Origin: an uncultured Bacteroides sp.
GTDB taxonomy: Bacteria > Bacteroidota > Bacteroidia > Bacteroidales > Bacteroidaceae
Assembly: GCA_900544675.1 (NCBI GenBank)
Contig: UQVZ01000077.1
Coordinates: 1-6,406 of the forward strand
Length of the DNA: 6,406 nt
Direction: 5' to 3'
Positions 1-6,406 of the stretch are shown one piece after another. Made by a program: the position numbers and the translations under genes. How positions within the stretch are numbered: position 1 is the stretch's first letter; every line of letters begins with the position of its first letter. Below the pieces are notes generated by a model that was not told the DNA's origin, searched no databases, and saw nothing but the letters and a program-made list of their open reading frames with translations.

Positions 1-16
1 CCGCCGTTTTGAGAGG

Positions 17-56
17 AGTCCCCGCCGGTCGACAAAGACTGGCGGGGACTTTTTTT
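17..56 (+). terminator. Rho-independent terminator of an upstream gene outside the window
   Basis: A 14-bp GC-rich stem pairs 17-30 with 37-50, with one G-U wobble and a 6-nt loop (GACAAA). It runs directly into seven T residues (50-56). The T-tract is only on the plus-strand side, and no T-run follows the hairpin when read on the minus strand, so this ends a plus-strand transcript entering from the left. It would also insulate pncB from upstream read-through. Confidence 0.9.
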
Positions 57-115
57 GTGTATATGCGTGTGTGTTTTTCTGAGATATGTTAGGAAGCAAG
101 AAAAAAAATAAATTG

Positions 116-123
116 TACCTTTA
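116..123 (+). promoter_or_regulatory. Weak candidate -7 box for pncB
   Basis: TACCTTTA matches the Bacteroides -7 consensus TAnnTTTG at all but the last base and lies 17 nt before the pncB ATG. No TTTG is found at the expected -33 distance, and the region is AT-rich, so a chance match is quite possible. If real, the leader would be only about 10-15 nt. pncB needs its own promoter because a strong terminator lies just upstream. Confidence 0.25.
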
Positions 124-140
124 TGCCAAATTAAGATGTT

Positions 141-1310
141 ATGGTTATAAAAACAGTTTTAGATACCGATTTATATAAGTTTACAACTTCGTATGCATAT
201 ATCAAATTGTTTCCTTATGCCATGGGAACATTCAGTTTCAAGGATCGCGATGACACGGAATATACCGTAGGTTTCCTGAAGGCATTAAAGAACGAAATAC
301 ATAATTTGGCTTTGGTAGCCTTGCGTAAGGAAGAACTGGAATATATGTGTGCCCATTGCCGTTTTTTGCCGAGAGTATATTGGGAATGGCTATCCTCGTT
401 CCGCTTCAATCCGGATAAGATTCATGTGTATTTGGATGAAGAACATCATTTACACATGGAAGTTACGGACTTTTTGTATAAAGTAACGCTTTATGAAGTG
501 CCTTTGTTGGCTATTATTTCAGAAATCAAGAATCAGTTTCTGAACCGTATTCCTGACCAGCGTGTGATTATTGACCGTTTATCGGGAAAAGTCGAGTTAT
601 CCAATGAGCATCGTATGCCTTTCTCTGAGTTTGGTACCCGCCGTCGTTTTTCTTTTGAAGTGCATGAAACGGTGGTAGCCTACTTAAAGGAGCATGCCCG
701 TTATTGTACCGGTACCTCCAATTGTTATCTTGCCATGAAATATGATATGCTTCCGATGGGTACTCATCCTCATGAATGGTTTATGTTTCACGGTGCCCAG
801 TTTGGTTATAAGCATGCCAACTACATGGCTTTGGAGAATTGGGTAAATGTATATGACGGTGATTTGGGAACCGCTTTGTCGGACACCTATACATCGGATG
901 CTTTTCTTTCTAATTTCAGCAGGAAGCAAGCCAAGTTGTTTGATGGGGTACGGTGCGATTCGGGAAATGAATTTGAGTTCGTCGACCGTCTGATAGCACG
1001 CTACAAAGAATTGGGTATCGACCCTACGACAAAGACCATTATTTTCAGCAATGCGCTTGATTTTGAAAAGGCACTTCATATTTTCGAGTATTGCCAAGGC
1101 AAGATACGTTGTTCATTCGGTATCGGAACGAACTTGACTAATGATACGGGCTATACTCCTTCGAATATTGTGATGAAATTGTCGCGTTGCAAGATGAATG
1201 TAAATCAAGAATGGCGTGAATGCGTGAAGCTTTCAGATGATATGGGCAAGCACATGGGAAGCAGTACGGAAGTGCAAGCCTGTCTGCACGAGTTGCGTAT
1301 TACTGACTGA
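141..1310 (+). CDS. pncB: Nicotinate phosphoribosyltransferase (PncB)
   Basis: This cytoplasmic NAD-salvage (Preiss-Handler) enzyme joins nicotinate to PRPP, with ATP hydrolysis, to give nicotinate mononucleotide (EC 6.3.4.21). The 389-residue length is usual for bacterial PncB. Visible family signatures are the N-terminal TDLYKFTTSYAY (residues 9-20), GTFSFKDR (29-36), the FSEFGTRRRFSFE block (161-173), GTSN (191-194), GTHPHEWF (207-214) and DGVRCDSGN (268-276), followed by the IIFSNALD and GIGTNLTND segments (300-335) that form the phosphoribosyl-binding side of the barrel. His211 in the HEWF motif aligns with the histidine that is autophosphorylated in the Salmonella enzyme. The ATG at 141 is fixed by an in-frame TAA at 132; no clear Shine-Dalgarno is present, as is common in Bacteroidota. 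It is a single-gene unit bounded by terminators on both sides and is convergent with the glycoside operon, with no functional link evident. All the motifs named are intact. Confidence 0.97.
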   Translation: MVIKTVLDTDLYKFTTSYAYIKLFPYAMGTFSFKDRDDTEYTVGFLKALKNEIHNLALVALRKEELEYMCAHCRFLPRVYWEWLSSFRFNPDKIHVYLDEEHHLHMEVTDFLYKVTLYEVPLLAIISEIKNQFLNRIPDQRVIIDRLSGKVELSNEHRMPFSEFGTRRRFSFEVHETVVAYLKEHARYCTGTSNCYLAMKYDMLPMGTHPHEWFMFHGAQFGYKHANYMALENWVNVYDGDLGTALSDTYTSDAFLSNFSRKQAKLFDGVRCDSGNEFEFVDRLIARYKELGIDPTTKTIIFSNALDFEKALHIFEYCQGKIRCSFGIGTNLTNDTGYTPSNIVMKLSRCKMNVNQEWRECVKLSDDMGKHMGSSTEVQACLHELRITD

Positions 1311-1324
1311 TGCATTCGTGTGTA

Positions 1325-1379
1325 TATATAATAAAAGGTATAATCGGTTTTGGGGTCCGATTATACCTTTTATTATATA
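1325..1379. terminator. Bidirectional terminator between convergent pncB and the alpha-galactosidase operon
   Basis: A perfect 23-bp inverted repeat (1325-1347 with 1357-1379) encloses a 9-nt loop of four T, four G and one T. In both directions the descending arm ends in CCTTTTATTATATA, so each strand gets a GC-containing stem core followed by a U-rich end. It starts 14 nt after the pncB stop and ends 15 nt from the alpha-galactosidase stop, exactly where a shared terminator for two convergent transcripts would sit. Confidence 0.85.
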
Positions 1380-1394
1380 GGGAACCGTTCTGGT

Positions 1395-3587
1395 TTATTG
1401 CGCAGTAATGGCAATCACATGGCTTTGCGTATGTGCAAATCCGAATACATCCAATCCTACTTTCATCAGATAGTCACCCGAGAAGACCTTCCCATTGGCT
1501 TTTAAGGTCGATTCGGTGTGAGGCATCAGATTGATTTCTTCTACCTTGTACATCGTATTCGGATTTAATCCTTGCAATTTAACTGCCATCAGTTTTTCCT
1601 GGAAACGAGGATGGATGTCGTAGGCAAATAAGATTGCCTGCTTTTGGTCTTGGCTTACGTAGTTTACTGCTGTGTGGTTGCTTTCGTAAGGAGACACCAG
1701 ACGATATTGGTTACCTTCCATGATAGCCGGTTGGAAACGTTTCCAGTTGGTTACGGCTTCTTGGCAATATGCCAGTTCATCTTGGCTTAATTCTTTCAAA
1801 CCGAGGTCGAAGCCTAACTTGCACATCGAAGCCACATCGGTGCGGAACTTTACGGAGGTATTTTTATTCCAGCTTGTCACATGAGCACACATTGCTTTTG
1901 CCGGGAAGAATTGCGAGAAGCCCCATTGGATATAAAGGCGTTCTATCGGGTCTGTATTGTCGCTGCACCAGAATTCGGTGAAGTATTTCAATGCTTCGTA
2001 GTCGCAGCGTGCGCCACCGCCTGAGCAAAGCATCATCGGTACATTTGGATAATTTTCTTTAATCCGTTTCATGACGTTATAGATGCCTCTCACGTGGTCG
2101 ATGTATAATCTTCCTTGTTTTTCTTTCAGATAAGGTGAATAAATGTTTGTAATCGGGCTGTTGCAGTCCCATTTGAAATAAGCCACTTCGGGGTTTTCTT
2201 TCAGAATGTTGTCGACCACACCGTAAACATAGTCTTGCACTTCCGGATTGCTCAAGTCGAGCACCAATTGATTGCGATAGTAATACATGTCACGGTTAGG
2301 GTAATGGATAGCCCAGTCGGGATGTTTTTCGAAAAGTTCACTCTTCGGATTGACCATTTCCGGTTCTATCCAGATGCCGAATTTCACTCCTGCTTCTTTG
2401 GCTGCGTCTGTCAATGCTTTGATGCCTCCGGGCAGTTTGTCGTGTGTCACTTCCCAATCACCCAGTCCGGCATGGTCATCCTTGCGGGGATATTTGTTGC
2501 CGAACCATCCGTCATCCAGCAGGAACATGTCTACACCCAGGTGTTTGGCTTCTTTCATCAGGTTGGCAAGGATTTCCTGATTGAAATTGAAAGCCGTATT
2601 TTCCCAGTTGTTCAACAAGGTCATCCGGCTGCCTTTTCCGTCTTTCAGCTGATAGTTGCGTGCCCAAGCCTGTAAGTTACGGCTGCCTTGTCCGGTTCCT
2701 TTATCGCTCAGGGTGAAAATGAATTCGGGTGTAGTGAATACCTCGTTGGCTTTCAGCTCATACCGGGACGCATAAGGATTGATGGCAGGAATGACACGCA
2801 GGTTGCCTACGTTGTCCACTTCGAACGTAAAGCGGAAGTTTCCGGTCCATCCGATTGTTCCCATCAATACTTCTCCTTCGTGTTCATTAGCCGGCTGGTC
2901 CAGTCCGATTTCGAAGAAAGGCTGCATGTGCATGGCTGCACGGCTGCCCAGTTTCGTATCCAGGATTTTCTTGCCCGGCTGAAGTTGTTGGGTGCTCATC
3001 TGCATTTCTTTTGCCCAGTCGCTGCTGAACTCTGTCAGGTAATAACTGGAACGGTTGAAGTAAAGCATGGTAGAGGCATATCTCCACAAAGTGACCGGTT
3101 TCTTTTCCTGATGTTTGATTTCGCTCCAGGTCTTGATGACGTTTTCTTTGGCGTATGCCACATAATGCAGGGTAACGTCTACCGGATATTTATCGTCGCG
3201 CAGGTTGATGGTGGTTTGCGTACCTCCCTCTATTGGCTGGGTTGATGAAGATACATAATACAGATACGTCGATGGATTGCCGTCGCTATGTGTAATGGCA
3301 ATGGCAGGTTCAAAGTAATCCTCATTGCCCGAACCGCTATATACTTCCCATCCTCTACGGGTCACACTGCCGTCCGATCCGGCATGTATGTCCCACGGAA
3401 GGTTTTTCAAATCGCTTTCATGCAGCAGTTTTTCTCCGAAATAAGATTGGTACAGACGTCCGTTTTCGCCTACTTGCAGCACCAGGTCGGTCTGGTCGGT
3501 AGAGATACGGATGATTTGCTGTTCCGTTGCATAGGCTTGTGCGATGCTCATGCATGCCAATGCGGTGGCTACGAATACATTTCTCAT
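1395..3587 (-). CDS. Secreted alpha-galactosidase, glycoside hydrolase family 36
   Basis: Predicted to hydrolyse terminal alpha-1,6-linked galactose from melibiose/raffinose-type oligosaccharides or galactomannan side chains (EC 3.2.1.22), with retention of configuration. Numbering from the ATG at 3587 (730 aa), there is a signal peptide (MRNVFVATALAC...AYA, cleavage near residue 20), an N-terminal beta-sandwich (about 23-318), a TIM barrel (about 321-613) and a C-terminal beta domain. Barrel motifs are LLDDGWFG (Asp358/Asp359, galactose pocket), GIWIEPEMVNP (404-414), FKWDCN with nucleophile Asp474, CSGGGARCD (521-529) and SDNTD with acid/base Asp543. The length is typical for GH36. It is the second gene of an operon behind the receptor-like gene. 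An in-frame ATG at 3623 overlaps the receptor stop (TAATG) and would add 12 residues; 3587 is preferred because it gives a normal short signal-peptide n-region and an A-rich upstream context. No lipobox is convincing, so a soluble periplasmic enzyme is inferred. An alpha-N-acetylgalactosaminidase specificity is a less likely alternative within this family. Confidence 0.93.
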   Translation of the reverse strand: MRNVFVATALACMSIAQAYATEQQIIRISTDQTDLVLQVGENGRLYQSYFGEKLLHESDLKNLPWDIHAGSDGSVTRRGWEVYSGSGNEDYFEPAIAITHSDGNPSTYLYYVSSSTQPIEGGTQTTINLRDDKYPVDVTLHYVAYAKENVIKTWSEIKHQEKKPVTLWRYASTMLYFNRSSYYLTEFSSDWAKEMQMSTQQLQPGKKILDTKLGSRAAMHMQPFFEIGLDQPANEHEGEVLMGTIGWTGNFRFTFEVDNVGNLRVIPAINPYASRYELKANEVFTTPEFIFTLSDKGTGQGSRNLQAWARNYQLKDGKGSRMTLLNNWENTAFNFNQEILANLMKEAKHLGVDMFLLDDGWFGNKYPRKDDHAGLGDWEVTHDKLPGGIKALTDAAKEAGVKFGIWIEPEMVNPKSELFEKHPDWAIHYPNRDMYYYRNQLVLDLSNPEVQDYVYGVVDNILKENPEVAYFKWDCNSPITNIYSPYLKEKQGRLYIDHVRGIYNVMKRIKENYPNVPMMLCSGGGARCDYEALKYFTEFWCSDNTDPIERLYIQWGFSQFFPAKAMCAHVTSWNKNTSVKFRTDVASMCKLGFDLGLKELSQDELAYCQEAVTNWKRFQPAIMEGNQYRLVSPYESNHTAVNYVSQDQKQAILFAYDIHPRFQEKLMAVKLQGLNPNTMYKVEEINLMPHTESTLKANGKVFSGDYLMKVGLDVFGFAHTQSHVIAITAQ

Positions 3588-3622
3588 GGTTCTATATGTT
3601 ATTAGTTTGACATGTTGTTCCA

Positions 3623-5920
3623 TTAAAACTTGATGCTTGCGCTGAATTCTACGGTGAACGGACGGAGATACGAACCGCTCATGTAGGTATTATTGAACTG
3701 TGCCGCGTCTTCTTTCGAAATCAGTTCCGAGCCGCTGATGGTTCCGCTGGCTCCTTTCTGGTTGAGGAAGTTGATGACGCTTACGCCCAGTGCCAGATGC
3801 TTGTTTACATTCCAGTTTACCCCACCGAAGGTTTCCCATCTGCCGTTGAAATAAAGCGCGTCAGTCAGGTTGGCGTATGTTTTCCCAAAGTAACGGAAAC
3901 TTAACCAGATACGCAAATCATCGGTGATATTATAACTGGGGTCGAGTTCGACTAATATTTGCGGAATTTCCTTGACGATGTTTCCATTGGCATTCAATGT
4001 CTGGGTAGTGCCGTCGTTGAAGGTCACGGTTGCTTCGTAATTGTTGTACACCGGTTTCTGGTAAGTGAACAAGGCGTGCAGGTGGAAGCCTTTGAATGGG
4101 TCGATTTCTGCCGAAGTAGTCCATCCCAACGTCTGGATATCGTAAATCAGCAGCGTAGTTTTCGATTCGGTAGTACCCGGTTTGGTGATGTTCTGCTGGT
4201 CGATGTTGTTCGACTTGGCGATATAAGTCACCATCGAAGTCAAGTCAATCCAGTCGTTCTTGTAGAAAAGTCCGCCACGTACCAGGGGAATGGTTACTCG
4301 GTTATATTGTTCTTCGGTCGGTCCGGTTCCGGCATATTCATTGATACGCGGAAAGCGGGTGGCGACGGTACCGTCTGCGGTCAGTCCGAAAGTCCGCGTA
4401 AGGTTATAAGTGATTCGGGCAGTAGCGGCATAGTTCAGTTTGTCCTTTACTACTTTGTGCGGATTGATGGTCTCGGTGTATGTGGTTCCGTCGGCATTCG
4501 TATAGGTATGTACGTCGCCGATGTGGAAGCCTGCATAGCGTGTATAAGGGATTTGGTCGGCAGACATCCGGTAATATTCCAGACGGCCGCCATAATACAA
4601 GTTCAGATTCGGGGTGATTTGCCAATTGTCGGTCAGGTAGAGGGCAAGCTTGTTTTCATATCCTACCGTATATTCTGGGCTGAGCTCGTTGAATCCGCGG
4701 AATTTTTCACCGTCCGGTCCGGTCAGTATTTCGGGATATTCCTGTACCGAGCCCATCCACTGGAGAGAGGAAGAATGATAGTCCAGGTGATAATACCATT
4801 CATTCAGTCCAAGGCGCAGGCCGTGATTGCCGAATTGTTTCTGAAGTTCCGAGGTCACCAGGAAGTTTTCTACTTTGCCTACGTGCCACCAAGTGCGCCG
4901 TCCTTCCACTAATCCTTCGTAAGGATTTCCGTTGCCGTCGAGATAGCCGTCGGCTGCAGTGATTTCCGAGATGGTGCTGCCTCCGAAATCTACGTAATTC
5001 GCTTCCGGCGCATTCATGTATTTCAGGTTCAATGTCCATTTCAGGTTATTTTCGAAGGTATAATCGGTCAACAACGCCACTTCGTGCGAACGGTTGTGGG
5101 TCATGTCGCGCAGGTTGCCTTTCTTCATTTTTCCGTCCATGACATCCATGTATTCGATATCGCCGTTTTTCGGTCCGTATGAAGCAGTTCCTAACGGGAA
5201 ACCGGGAAGCTCTTTTACCGACCCGTCGCCTACATAGATAAACGGTGCCTGATTGAAGAAGTTGCCCGGATTACGGCTATTGGCATATTTATATAATAAG
5301 GTGATTTTACCCCGGTTGTTATTGAATAGGCGGGTCAGTCCGGCATGATAAAGTTGGGTGCGGTCGGAGAAATCATCGATTTTCAGGTCGAAGCTTCCCG
5401 GGTCGAAGTTCTGGTATACGCTGGCGGTATATAGCCACTGGTTTCCGATGCCTCCCGATACATTCATGTCGAATTGTTGCATTCCGAAGTGGTTGGCACG
5501 GTAGTTCAGCACACCTTTGAACTCTTTTTGTCCCAGTTTGCTGAATGAGTTGACCGAATAGGCGATGTTTCCGGTCATGATGGCAGATTCCGAAGGAGTG
5601 AGCAGTCCCACTTCGCCCAGGCTGGCGTCACTTCTCCAGTGTGCTGCCAGCTTGTGTACCGCCGACGAATAGACGGCAGGCAATCCGTTTTCGTAGACGT
5701 TGACGTCTTCACTGGGCAAGCCTATTTGGATTTCACGCGGTTTGTTGGCGTCCGATGCGTTCAGCATCACGTTTCGTTCGCTTCCCTTTGTTTTCTTGGG
5801 CGTTTCTGTTGCCAAGGTATCTTGGGGTACGGATACGTGCCTCAGGGATGTTGCCTGCGTTGTATCGGGCAAGGTGGGCAGCAGGGCTGCGATGGCTAGG
5901 TAAAAGAATGTAGGTTTCAT
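3623..5920 (-). CDS. TonB-dependent receptor-like outer-membrane barrel protein
   Basis: Predicted outer-membrane transporter, probably for the substrate of the downstream alpha-galactosidase. From the ATG at 5920 the protein has 765 residues: a signal peptide (MKPTFFYLAIAALLPTLP..TQA, cleavage near residue 23), a polar linker, a short plug-like segment (about 50-125) with PREIQIGLPSEDVNVYENGLP at its core, then a long beta-barrel rich in alternating aromatic strands (for example NVSGGIGNQWLYTASVYQNF). It ends in FTVEFSASIKF, with a terminal Phe like the outer-membrane insertion signal. It is shorter than SusC proteins (about 1000 aa) and lacks a visible carboxypeptidase-regulatory-like or STN domain; no clear TonB box was recognised. 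The frame is open up to 5959, but that start would put 13 polar residues before the signal peptide, so 5920 is preferred. It is the first gene of the operon, and its TAA overlaps the furthest upstream ATG of the GH36 gene. No SusD partner is adjacent. The family assignment is good; the substrate is inferred only from context. Confidence 0.85.
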   Translation of the reverse strand: MKPTFFYLAIAALLPTLPDTTQATSLRHVSVPQDTLATETPKKTKGSERNVMLNASDANKPREIQIGLPSEDVNVYENGLPAVYSSAVHKLAAHWRSDASLGEVGLLTPSESAIMTGNIAYSVNSFSKLGQKEFKGVLNYRANHFGMQQFDMNVSGGIGNQWLYTASVYQNFDPGSFDLKIDDFSDRTQLYHAGLTRLFNNNRGKITLLYKYANSRNPGNFFNQAPFIYVGDGSVKELPGFPLGTASYGPKNGDIEYMDVMDGKMKKGNLRDMTHNRSHEVALLTDYTFENNLKWTLNLKYMNAPEANYVDFGGSTISEITAADGYLDGNGNPYEGLVEGRRTWWHVGKVENFLVTSELQKQFGNHGLRLGLNEWYYHLDYHSSSLQWMGSVQEYPEILTGPDGEKFRGFNELSPEYTVGYENKLALYLTDNWQITPNLNLYYGGRLEYYRMSADQIPYTRYAGFHIGDVHTYTNADGTTYTETINPHKVVKDKLNYAATARITYNLTRTFGLTADGTVATRFPRINEYAGTGPTEEQYNRVTIPLVRGGLFYKNDWIDLTSMVTYIAKSNNIDQQNITKPGTTESKTTLLIYDIQTLGWTTSAEIDPFKGFHLHALFTYQKPVYNNYEATVTFNDGTTQTLNANGNIVKEIPQILVELDPSYNITDDLRIWLSFRYFGKTYANLTDALYFNGRWETFGGVNWNVNKHLALGVSVINFLNQKGASGTISGSELISKEDAAQFNNTYMSGSYLRPFTVEFSASIKF

Positions 5921-6015
5921 AAATACATAAGTTTTTAAGGTAAGGGGGCATTGTATCATTCCCCGGTATTGACTATAATATATGTTCGGATTCTTTCATA
6001 CGTATATCTTGGGGG

Positions 6016-6055
6016 ATGAATATATATAGCATCAGCCGGTGAAGTATATATTCAT
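6016..6055. repeat. 11-bp inverted repeat in the operon leader
   Basis: ATGAATATATA (6016-6026) is perfectly complementary to TATATATTCAT (6045-6055) around an 18-nt spacer. It lies between the predicted operon promoter and the receptor start codon, so it could be an RNA hairpin in the leader or a protein-binding dyad. The arms are AT-rich, so the RNA stem would be weak, and chance formation in AT-rich DNA is possible. Confidence 0.4.
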
Positions 6056-6063
6056 GAAGACTG

Positions 6064-6083
6064 TAATTGCTTAAGGCAAGTTA
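6064..6083. promoter_or_regulatory. Possible operator: TTGC-N5-GCAA dyad just downstream of the operon promoter
   Basis: TTGC (6067-6070) and GCAA (6076-6079) flank TTAAG. With one extra base in the right arm, the symmetry extends to TAA/TTA on the outside. It would fall roughly within the first 30 transcribed bases below the predicted -7 box, a usual place for a repressor site. No regulator is in view, and the dyad is short, so this is tentative. Confidence 0.25.
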
Positions 6084-6099
6084 CATACGTTCGTGTCTG

Positions 6100-6107
6100 C
6101 AAAAGTA
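6100..6107 (-). promoter_or_regulatory. Predicted -7 promoter element for the receptor and alpha-galactosidase operon
   Basis: Read on the minus strand, this is TACTTTTG, a full match to the Bacteroides primary-sigma -7 consensus TAnnTTTG. No TTTG lies 19-21 nt upstream (around 6127-6133 the minus strand is A/G-rich), so the promoter may be weak or activator-dependent. Transcription from it would begin near 6095 and leave an untranslated leader of about 170 nt before the ATG at 5920. Confidence 0.5.
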
Positions 6108-6309
6108 ATTGGGATTTTGCCGCTTTCTTTTTCTCAGTAGGCTTTCGGTAGACTATAAGGAGGATATGTGATTGTTAATTTACTGGTTAATAGGGAAGTA
6201 TAAGTTGCTTTATAAATGATTAAGTAGATAGTTGCTTTTGCGTTTATGCATGTTTTGTGTGTTTTTGGGCATGAATGGCGCTTTATAGGAAAATGAAGAA
6301 CGGTTGCAC

Positions 6310-6340
6310 TTTGCTTTTTCCCCGGAATTTTGTTTCTTTG
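6310..6340 (+). promoter_or_regulatory. Candidate promoter for the rightward gene at the window edge
   Basis: TTTG at 6310-6313 and TTTCTTTG at 6333-6340 are separated by 19 nt, matching the Bacteroides architecture TTTG-N19-TAnnTTTG with one deviation (T for A at the second base of the -7 box). Transcription would begin around 6345-6350, just ahead of two possible ATG codons at 6367 and 6395. Confidence 0.5.
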
Positions 6341-6366
6341 CATATTACTCAAAAAAACATCAGTCT

Positions 6367-6406
6367 ATGTGTTCGGAAGGAATATTTGAAAGATATGTCA
6401 ACTTTT
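6367..6406 (+). CDS. Possible start of a rightward gene, truncated by the window edge
   Basis: An ATG at 6367 opens a frame (MCSEGIFERYVNF) that is still open at the window end. It lies about 20 nt downstream of the predicted transcription start and is preceded by an A-rich leader. A second ATG at 6395, in another frame (MSTF), is equally conceivable. Too little sequence remains to name a product or to choose between them. Confidence 0.3.
   Translation, partial: MCSEGIFERYVNF

Larger units (their letters stand above)
5921..6366. other. Divergent intergenic region
   Basis: This stretch of about 445 bases has no supportable gene. The left part (5921-6107) holds the operon leader with its two dyads and the -7 box. 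The middle (about 6140-6300) is AT-rich with nothing recognised. The right end carries the plus-strand promoter candidate. A minus-strand open frame at 6134-6352 exists but looks non-coding. Confidence 0.7.

Noticed and set aside
123..134. ATG at 123 upstream of pncB as an alternative start
   Set aside because: It is in frame but meets a TAA at 132 after three codons, so it cannot start pncB.
2688..3245. Plus-strand open frame of 185 codons opposite the alpha-galactosidase gene
   Set aside because: It overlaps the GH36 coding region entirely and has no recognisable motifs; the antisense frame is the real gene.
3515..3587. Possible lipoprotein signal (ALAC) in the alpha-galactosidase signal peptide
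   Set aside because: The residues before the Cys do not fit the lipobox order, and the segment after it stays hydrophobic up to an AYA cleavage site, which fits signal peptidase I better.
3959..4912. Plus-strand open frame of 317 codons opposite the receptor gene
   Set aside because: It is a shadow of the receptor gene: it lies wholly inside it, shows no domain motifs, and the minus-strand frame has clear signal-peptide, barrel and C-terminal features.
5057..5070. 14-nt match (AAGGTATAATCGGT) between the receptor gene and the arm of the convergent terminator
   Set aside because: It encodes ordinary residues (TDYTF) in the receptor frame, there is only one copy in each place, and a single 14-nt match is not surprising in a window of this size.
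6134..6352. Minus-strand open frame of 72 codons in the intergenic region
   Set aside because: The composition is low-complexity (Lys/Thr/Ile/Tyr-rich) as expected from translating AT-rich DNA, no family is recognised, and it overlaps the plus-strand promoter candidate.

Overview
The window looks like chromosomal DNA from a gut Bacteroidales species (Bacteroides/Phocaeicola-like). The supporting signs are an outer-membrane TonB-dependent receptor linked to a secreted glycoside hydrolase, start codons without good Shine-Dalgarno sequences but with A-rich leaders, and promoter candidates matching the Bacteroides pattern TTTG-N19-TAnnTTTG. No mobile element, CRISPR array, tRNA or rRNA gene was seen.

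Layout, left to right. Positions 17-56 hold a strong rho-independent terminator for a plus-strand gene lying off the left edge. Positions 141-1310 (+) encode nicotinate phosphoribosyltransferase (pncB), an NAD-salvage enzyme. A perfect 23-bp inverted repeat at 1325-1379 separates pncB from the convergent minus-strand operon and probably terminates both. The operon reads right to left: first a TonB-dependent receptor-like outer-membrane barrel (3623-5920), then a secreted family GH36 alpha-galactosidase (1395-3587, possibly starting at 3623). The receptor stop and the most upstream possible alpha-galactosidase ATG overlap as TAATG, so the two are almost certainly co-transcribed.

The region right of the operon (5921-6406) is a divergent intergenic region. 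It holds a perfect minus-strand -7 box at 6100-6107, which implies a leader of about 170 nt for the operon. The leader contains two dyad-symmetric segments. A plus-strand promoter candidate at 6310-6340 probably drives a gene that begins near the right edge.

In functional terms, the receptor and GH36 pair looks like a minimal uptake-and-cleavage unit for alpha-galactosides: the receptor would bring a galactoside across the outer membrane, and the exported GH36 enzyme would remove terminal alpha-galactose, probably in the periplasm. No SusD-like lipoprotein, inner-membrane transporter or regulator is visible inside the window. pncB appears unrelated and simply adjacent. I did not find convincing evidence of a novel system; the most interesting points are the SusD-less organisation, the compact receptor N-terminus and the long structured leader.
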